Assembly (NCBI GenBank): GCA_910579325.1 | Contig: CAJTTU010000120.1 | Span: 1-9,667 of the forward strand | DNA: 9,667 nucleotides | Source: an uncultured Lachnospiraceae bacterium | GTDB lineage: Bacteria > Bacillota > Clostridia > Lachnospirales > Lachnospiraceae | Reading direction: 5' to 3' | Part shown: piece by piece, positions 5,622 through 9,667 of the stretch | Layout: each line of letters starts with the position of its first letter | How positions within the stretch are numbered: the stretch's first letter is position 1 | Notes under the pieces: generated by a model | Seen by the model: the letters and a program-made list of their open reading frames with translations, nothing else | Database searches by the model: none | Told to the model about the DNA's origin: nothing | Made by a program: the position numbers and the translations under genes

Positions 5622-7874
5622 TTACGCGCCGCTCCCCTTGCGCGCCTTCGTCCCTTTCTGTCCTCTCGCCATCAGCTTCAGTTTATTCAGCTCCAGCTGC
5701 CGTCCTTCATAGGAAATCACAGTCCGGCTGTTCTCCCCGCCCAGCTGATACACGTTTTTGATTCTGTCGCTGTCGGACAGCGCCATTCCCCGGACGCCGA
5801 CGCTTCCTTTTTTATATACGTTCACTTCCTCCATCGCATACCGGAGGAAATAGCCTTCTTCTGACTGCAGCACAATCTGACTGCCCTGTACCGGTTCCAC
5901 TGTTTTGAGCCGGTCGCCCTCTCCCAGCTTTGTGGAAAGCACCGTCTTGTTTGCCGTCTCAAATCCGGCGCCCTCTACCTGCTTCACGAAGCCGGCCTCC
6001 GTCACAAACAGCAACGTCGTTTCAGAGATATGGCTGAAACAGTCCACATAGAGGATACTCTCCTGTTTGGAATCATATTTGCTCAGATTGTCCACCGGAA
6101 CCCCTTTATCCTTCCATTTTAAATAGGGAATATCCAGCGCCTTTACCTGATGCATGACGCCCCTGTCGGTAAACAGCAGAATCCGGTCTGTGTTTTTACA
6201 CACAAACAGCCAGCGGTACTCCGCATCCAGCGTCTCCTTCGCTTTTTCATAGGAAGGAAGGTCGCAAACCTTCACATATCCGAAACGGTCCATGGAAAAT
6301 ACCACTTCCTGTTCCACGATTTCTTCCTTAACCGCCCGGGCTTCCTCCGCATCGGTGATTTCCGTTTTCCTGGGTTTGGAAAATTTTTTTTTGATATTTT
6401 CCAGATCCTTTCGGATCGCGTTTTTCATGGCCGTTTTGCTGCCCAGCAGCTTCTCGTACCGGGCGATATTTTTCACCGTCTCATCATGCTCTTTTTGAAG
6501 TGCCAGAATTTCCAGCCCGATCAGCCTGGATAAACGCAGGTCCAGAATCGCCTGGGCCTGCCGCTCCGTAAACTGAAGCGTTCTCGCCTGCTTTTCCGAC
6601 CTGGCCGAGCGGAACTTTACGTCGGCGGGCTGACCCATCAGACAGGCTTTTGCCTGTTGCTGGGTCTTGCTGCCCCGGATCACCTCGATAATCAGGTCGA
6701 TCAGGTCCACCGCCCGGATCAGACCCTCCTGAATCTCCTGCCGCTGTCGCTCCTTTTCCAGCATATTCGTATATTTTCTGGTATTGATTTCCATCTGGAA
6801 CCGGAGGCTGTGCTCTAAAATCTGTTTCAGGCTCAGGGTTTCCGGCCTGCCGTCCACAATGGCCAACATATTGACGCCGAAGGTGTCCTCCAGCTTTGTC
6901 TTTTTATACAGAAGGTTTTTAATCCTCTCAATGTCCGAGCCTTTTTTCAGCTCCAGCACAATACGGATGCCCTCTTTTGCCGATTCATTGGTTATATCGG
7001 TGACTTCCGGAAGCTTTCTGGTTTCCACCAGACTGCCAACGTCTGCCAGAAACCGATGAATTCCCTCTCCCACCATGATATAGGGAATCTCCGTGATCAC
7101 AAGGCGGTCCTTATCTGTTTTTCGTTTCCCCGGCTCAAAAACCACCCGGCCTCTGAGCTTCATCCGGCCCGCTCCTGTGGTATAAATGTTTTCCAGGTCC
7201 CTCTGATTGATCACGATGCCCCCTGTGGCAAAATCAGGACCCGGAATATGGCCCATCAGCTCCCGGATGCTGATCTCCGGTTTGTCGATCAGGGCGATCA
7301 GGCCGTCGATGGACTCCGCCAGATTATGGGAAGGGATGTTGGTGGCCATTCCCACGGCGATGCCTTCCGCTCCGTTGATCAACAGGTTGGGTATCCGCAC
7401 CGGCAGTACCACCGGCTCCCGCTCCGTCTCGTCGAAATTTGGGACGAAATCCACCACGTTTTTGTCCAGATCCGCCAGATAGACTTCTTCCGTCAGCTTG
7501 CGCAGCCTGGCCTCCGTGTAACGCATGGCGGCGGAATCATCTCCTTCAATGGAACCGAAATTACCGTGAGGCTCCGCCAGCGGTTCGTTCTTTTTAAAAT
7601 CCTGGGCCATCACCACCAGTGCGTCATAGACGGAGGAATCTCCGTGGGGATGATATTTACCCATGGTATCGCCTACGATACGGGCACATTTCCTGTGAGG
7701 TCTGTCATGGCGCAGTCCCAGTTCATACATGGAATACAGCGTCCGCCGCTGTACCGGCTTTAAGCCGTCCCGCACATCGGGAAGGGCCCTTGAGGTGATA
7801 ACGCTCATGGAATAATCGATATAGGACTTTTGCATACAGTCCGAATATTCGGTTTCTAAAATGTTGTCTGACAT
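5622..7874 (-). CDS. parC: DNA topoisomerase IV subunit A
   Basis: The 750-residue DNA-cleaving subunit of a type IIA topoisomerase. The breakage-reunion domain begins at once (YSMSVITSRALPDVRDGLKP) and contains the HPHGDSSVYD loop with S80 and D84, and the catalytic Tyr119 in AMRYTEARL. A coiled-coil/tower region follows (about 360-480), and a C-terminal beta-pinwheel from about 520. The GyrA-box (QRRGGKG-like) expected in the first blade of gyrase is absent: the equivalent stretch reads CDLPSYEKAKETLDAEYRW. This, and the parE partner just upstream, favours topoisomerase IV over gyrase. The ATG at 7874 matches the family start, although its ribosome site is weak; an in-frame GTG at 7946 would add 24 unconserved residues. 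The quinolone-contact residues S80 and D84 are the usual susceptible types. Confidence 0.9.
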   Translation of the reverse strand: MSDNILETEYSDCMQKSYIDYSMSVITSRALPDVRDGLKPVQRRTLYSMYELGLRHDRPHRKCARIVGDTMGKYHPHGDSSVYDALVVMAQDFKKNEPLAEPHGNFGSIEGDDSAAMRYTEARLRKLTEEVYLADLDKNVVDFVPNFDETEREPVVLPVRIPNLLINGAEGIAVGMATNIPSHNLAESIDGLIALIDKPEISIRELMGHIPGPDFATGGIVINQRDLENIYTTGAGRMKLRGRVVFEPGKRKTDKDRLVITEIPYIMVGEGIHRFLADVGSLVETRKLPEVTDITNESAKEGIRIVLELKKGSDIERIKNLLYKKTKLEDTFGVNMLAIVDGRPETLSLKQILEHSLRFQMEINTRKYTNMLEKERQRQEIQEGLIRAVDLIDLIIEVIRGSKTQQQAKACLMGQPADVKFRSARSEKQARTLQFTERQAQAILDLRLSRLIGLEILALQKEHDETVKNIARYEKLLGSKTAMKNAIRKDLENIKKKFSKPRKTEITDAEEARAVKEEIVEQEVVFSMDRFGYVKVCDLPSYEKAKETLDAEYRWLFVCKNTDRILLFTDRGVMHQVKALDIPYLKWKDKGVPVDNLSKYDSKQESILYVDCFSHISETTLLFVTEAGFVKQVEGAGFETANKTVLSTKLGEGDRLKTVEPVQGSQIVLQSEEGYFLRYAMEEVNVYKKGSVGVRGMALSDSDRIKNVYQLGGENSRTVISYEGRQLELNKLKLMARGQKGTKARKGSGA

Positions 7875-7960
7875 AGATGATTTCACTTTCTGAATACTGT
7901 TTCGCAGAAGATATTCCGGCACGCCGTCGGTCTCTTTTTTTACCACACATTTTATTTCGC

Positions 7961-9667
7961 TTATGCGTCGATCTCCGCCTCTCTTGCATGCTCATAAATA
8001 AACTGCTTTCTGGGCGATACCTCGCTGCCCATCAGCATCTCCGTCACCTGAGCCGCCCGGCGCATATCGTCGATCTCTACCCGTTTTAACACTCGGGTCT
8101 CCGGATTCAGCGTGGTCTCCCAGAGCTGCTCCGCATCCATCTCTCCCAGGCCTTTGTACCGCTGCAAAATAAAATTTTTATGTTTTTTCCGATACCGGTT
8201 CAGCGCTTCATCGTCATACAGGTATTCCTCCGGCCCTTTTTTGGGAATGGCCTTGTAAAGAGGCGGCGTAGCCAAGTAGACATGTCCCTGCATAATCAGC
8301 TCCGGCATAAACCGGTAGAAAAAGGTAAGCAGCAGGGTACTGATATGGGCGCCGTCCACATCGGCATCAGTCATCACGATAATTTTATCATATTTCAGCT
8401 TGCTGATATCAAAATCATTGCCATAGCCTTCGGAAAAACCGCAGCCGAATGCCTGAATCATGGACTTGATCTCCGCATTGGCCAGCACCTTGTCCATAGC
8501 TGCCTTTTCCACGTTCAGAATCTTGCCCCGGATCGGCAGAATCGCCTGAAACTTTCTGTCCCGGGCGGATTTGGCGGAGCCTCCCGCCGAATTTCCCTCC
8601 ACGATAAAGATCTCGTTTCTGGAGGCGTCCCGGCTCTCGCAGTTGGCCAGCTTGCCGTTGGCGTCAAAGGAAAATTTCTGTTTCCCCAGCAGGTTACTTT
8701 TAGCTTTCATCTCCGACTTGCGGATTTTAGCCGAGGTCTCCGCCCTGCCAAGTATGGCTTTCAGCGTATCCAGATTTTTATCGAAATATAAGGTCAGTTC
8801 TTCTCCCGCCACCGAAGCCACCGCCCGGGAGGCGTCCGCGTTGCCCAGCTTGGTTTTCGTCTGTCCCTCGAACATGGGGTCCGGATGCCTGACGGAAACT
8901 ACGGCCGTCATACCGCACCGGGTATCAGGCCCGGTGAAATTTCCGTCCTTTTCCTTCAAAATGCCCAGCTCCCTGGCATACGCGTTCATCAACGCCGTAA
9001 ATTTTCCCTTGAAACCGGTAAGGTGTGTGCCGCCCTCTATGGTATGGATGCTGTTGCAGTAGCCCAGAATCAGCTCTTCAAAACCCTCATGAAACTGAAA
9101 TGCCAGCTCCGTCTCCACATTCTCCTCCCGTCCCCGGACGTAAACCACTTCCGTGACGGTTTCTTTTCCCTGGTTCAGTTTTTTGATATAGCCTGCCAGA
9201 CCCTCCGGCTCGTGAAACAGCTCCGGCTCCTTCCCATCCCTGCGATTCTCAAAATGAATCGTCAGGCCCGGATTTAAAAAAGCAGTTTCATGAAGCCGCT
9301 CCCGGACCGCATCGGCTTTAAAGCGGATATGATCAAAAATCTGATCGTCCGGCAGAAACTGAATCCGGGTGCCGGTGGTCTTTGTTTTTCCTGTCACTGG
9401 CAACAGGCCCTCTTTCAGTTCTGTCGTGGGAATCCCCCGCTCATAGCTGTCCTCATATATTTTTCCGTCTTTGTGTATACATACTTTCATCCACTGGGAA
9501 AGGGCGTTTACCACAGAGGAACCGACGCCGTGGAGGCCGCCGGAAACCTTGTAGACCTCCTGATCAAATTTCCCTCCGGCGTGAAGAGTGGTAAAAATCA
9601 CCCGCTCCGCCGACATGCCTTTCTGATGCATATCGACCGGGATTCCCCGGCCATTGTCCGACACAGT
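7961..9667 (-). CDS. parE: DNA topoisomerase IV subunit B, 3' part
   Basis: The ATPase subunit of topoisomerase IV, cut by the right edge; 568 C-terminal residues are visible and roughly the first 70-80 are missing. The visible frame opens with TVSDNGRGIPV, part of the GHKL ATP site, followed by the ATP-lid GGLHGVGSS (about 43-51) and the transducer lysine region QTKTKLGN. The Toprim domain has the catalytic Glu357 in EGNSAGG and the metal-binding D434/D436/D438 in TDADVDG, then PLYK and QRYKGLGEMDAEQLWETT near the end. No long Gram-negative-type GyrB insert is present. The usual EGDSAGG is EGNSAGG here (codon AAT at 8591-8593). The stop codon is 86 bp before the parC ATG, and the pair is probably one operon whose promoter lies outside the window. 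Confidence 0.9.
   Translation of the reverse strand, partial: TVSDNGRGIPVDMHQKGMSAERVIFTTLHAGGKFDQEVYKVSGGLHGVGSSVVNALSQWMKVCIHKDGKIYEDSYERGIPTTELKEGLLPVTGKTKTTGTRIQFLPDDQIFDHIRFKADAVRERLHETAFLNPGLTIHFENRRDGKEPELFHEPEGLAGYIKKLNQGKETVTEVVYVRGREENVETELAFQFHEGFEELILGYCNSIHTIEGGTHLTGFKGKFTALMNAYARELGILKEKDGNFTGPDTRCGMTAVVSVRHPDPMFEGQTKTKLGNADASRAVASVAGEELTLYFDKNLDTLKAILGRAETSAKIRKSEMKAKSNLLGKQKFSFDANGKLANCESRDASRNEIFIVEGNSAGGSAKSARDRKFQAILPIRGKILNVEKAAMDKVLANAEIKSMIQAFGCGFSEGYGNDFDISKLKYDKIIVMTDADVDGAHISTLLLTFFYRFMPELIMQGHVYLATPPLYKAIPKKGPEEYLYDDEALNRYRKKHKNFILQRYKGLGEMDAEQLWETTLNPETRVLKRVEIDDMRRAAQVTEMLMGSEVSPRKQFIYEHAREAEIDA

Noticed and set aside
7056..7763. 235-codon open frame on the + strand opposite parC
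   Set aside because: It is antisense to strongly conserved ParC sequence including the active-site region, and no motif or ribosome site supports it.
5622..7874. Assignment of the large topoisomerase subunit as gyrase GyrA
   Set aside because: The GyrA-box of the first pinwheel blade is missing and the gene pairs with a parE-type subunit, so topoisomerase IV fits better; phylogeny would settle it.
7875..7946. Longer parC start at the GTG at 7946
   Set aside because: The 24 added residues resemble nothing conserved and no ribosome site precedes the GTG, whereas the ATG at 7874 matches the usual family start.
1..9667. CRISPR array, tRNA/rRNA genes, insertion sequence or phage genes
   Set aside because: No regularly spaced repeats, tRNA-like folds, rRNA motifs, transposase motifs or terminal inverted repeats were seen; the short tandem repeats are too small and too few.

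Overview
The window looks like a chromosomal segment of a Gram-positive anaerobe of the class Clostridia, most likely a Lachnospiraceae-type bacterium. This is inferred from gene content and signals: AGGAGG-type ribosome binding sites, sigma-A-like promoters, a DUF975 membrane protein, a four-cluster clostridial ferredoxin, and a topoisomerase IV pair next to a family-6-type DNA-deoxyinosine glycosylase. No database search was possible, so the taxonomic call is an inference.

Layout: on the + strand, 88-1327 holds a DUF4143-family AAA ATPase broken by an internal deletion with a frameshift, behind its own promoter. Everything else is on the - strand. From right to left these are: parE (3' part only, running off the right edge), parC, a DNA-deoxyinosine glycosylase, the uracil permease uraA with its own promoter and a structured leader of about 107 nt, a 4Fe-4S ferredoxin with a strong promoter and terminator, a DUF975 membrane protein with its own promoter, and an unrecognised His-rich protein of 150 residues that converges on the broken ATPase.

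How the genes work together: parE and parC encode the two subunits of topoisomerase IV, which decatenates chromosomes. The glycosylase begins 29 bp after parC with no promoter seen between them, so it is probably cotranscribed; it would remove deaminated bases. uraA, the ferredoxin and the DUF975 gene appear to be separate transcription units: uracil uptake, electron transfer, and an unknown membrane function.

I found no RNA genes, insertion sequences, CRISPR arrays or phage genes, and no clear new multi-gene system. The items most worth a second look are the ATPase deletion, an Asp-to-Asn change in the ParE EGDSAGG motif, the two overlapping alternative hairpins in the uraA leader, the His-rich/CxxC protein, and several small repeats and hairpins between genes.
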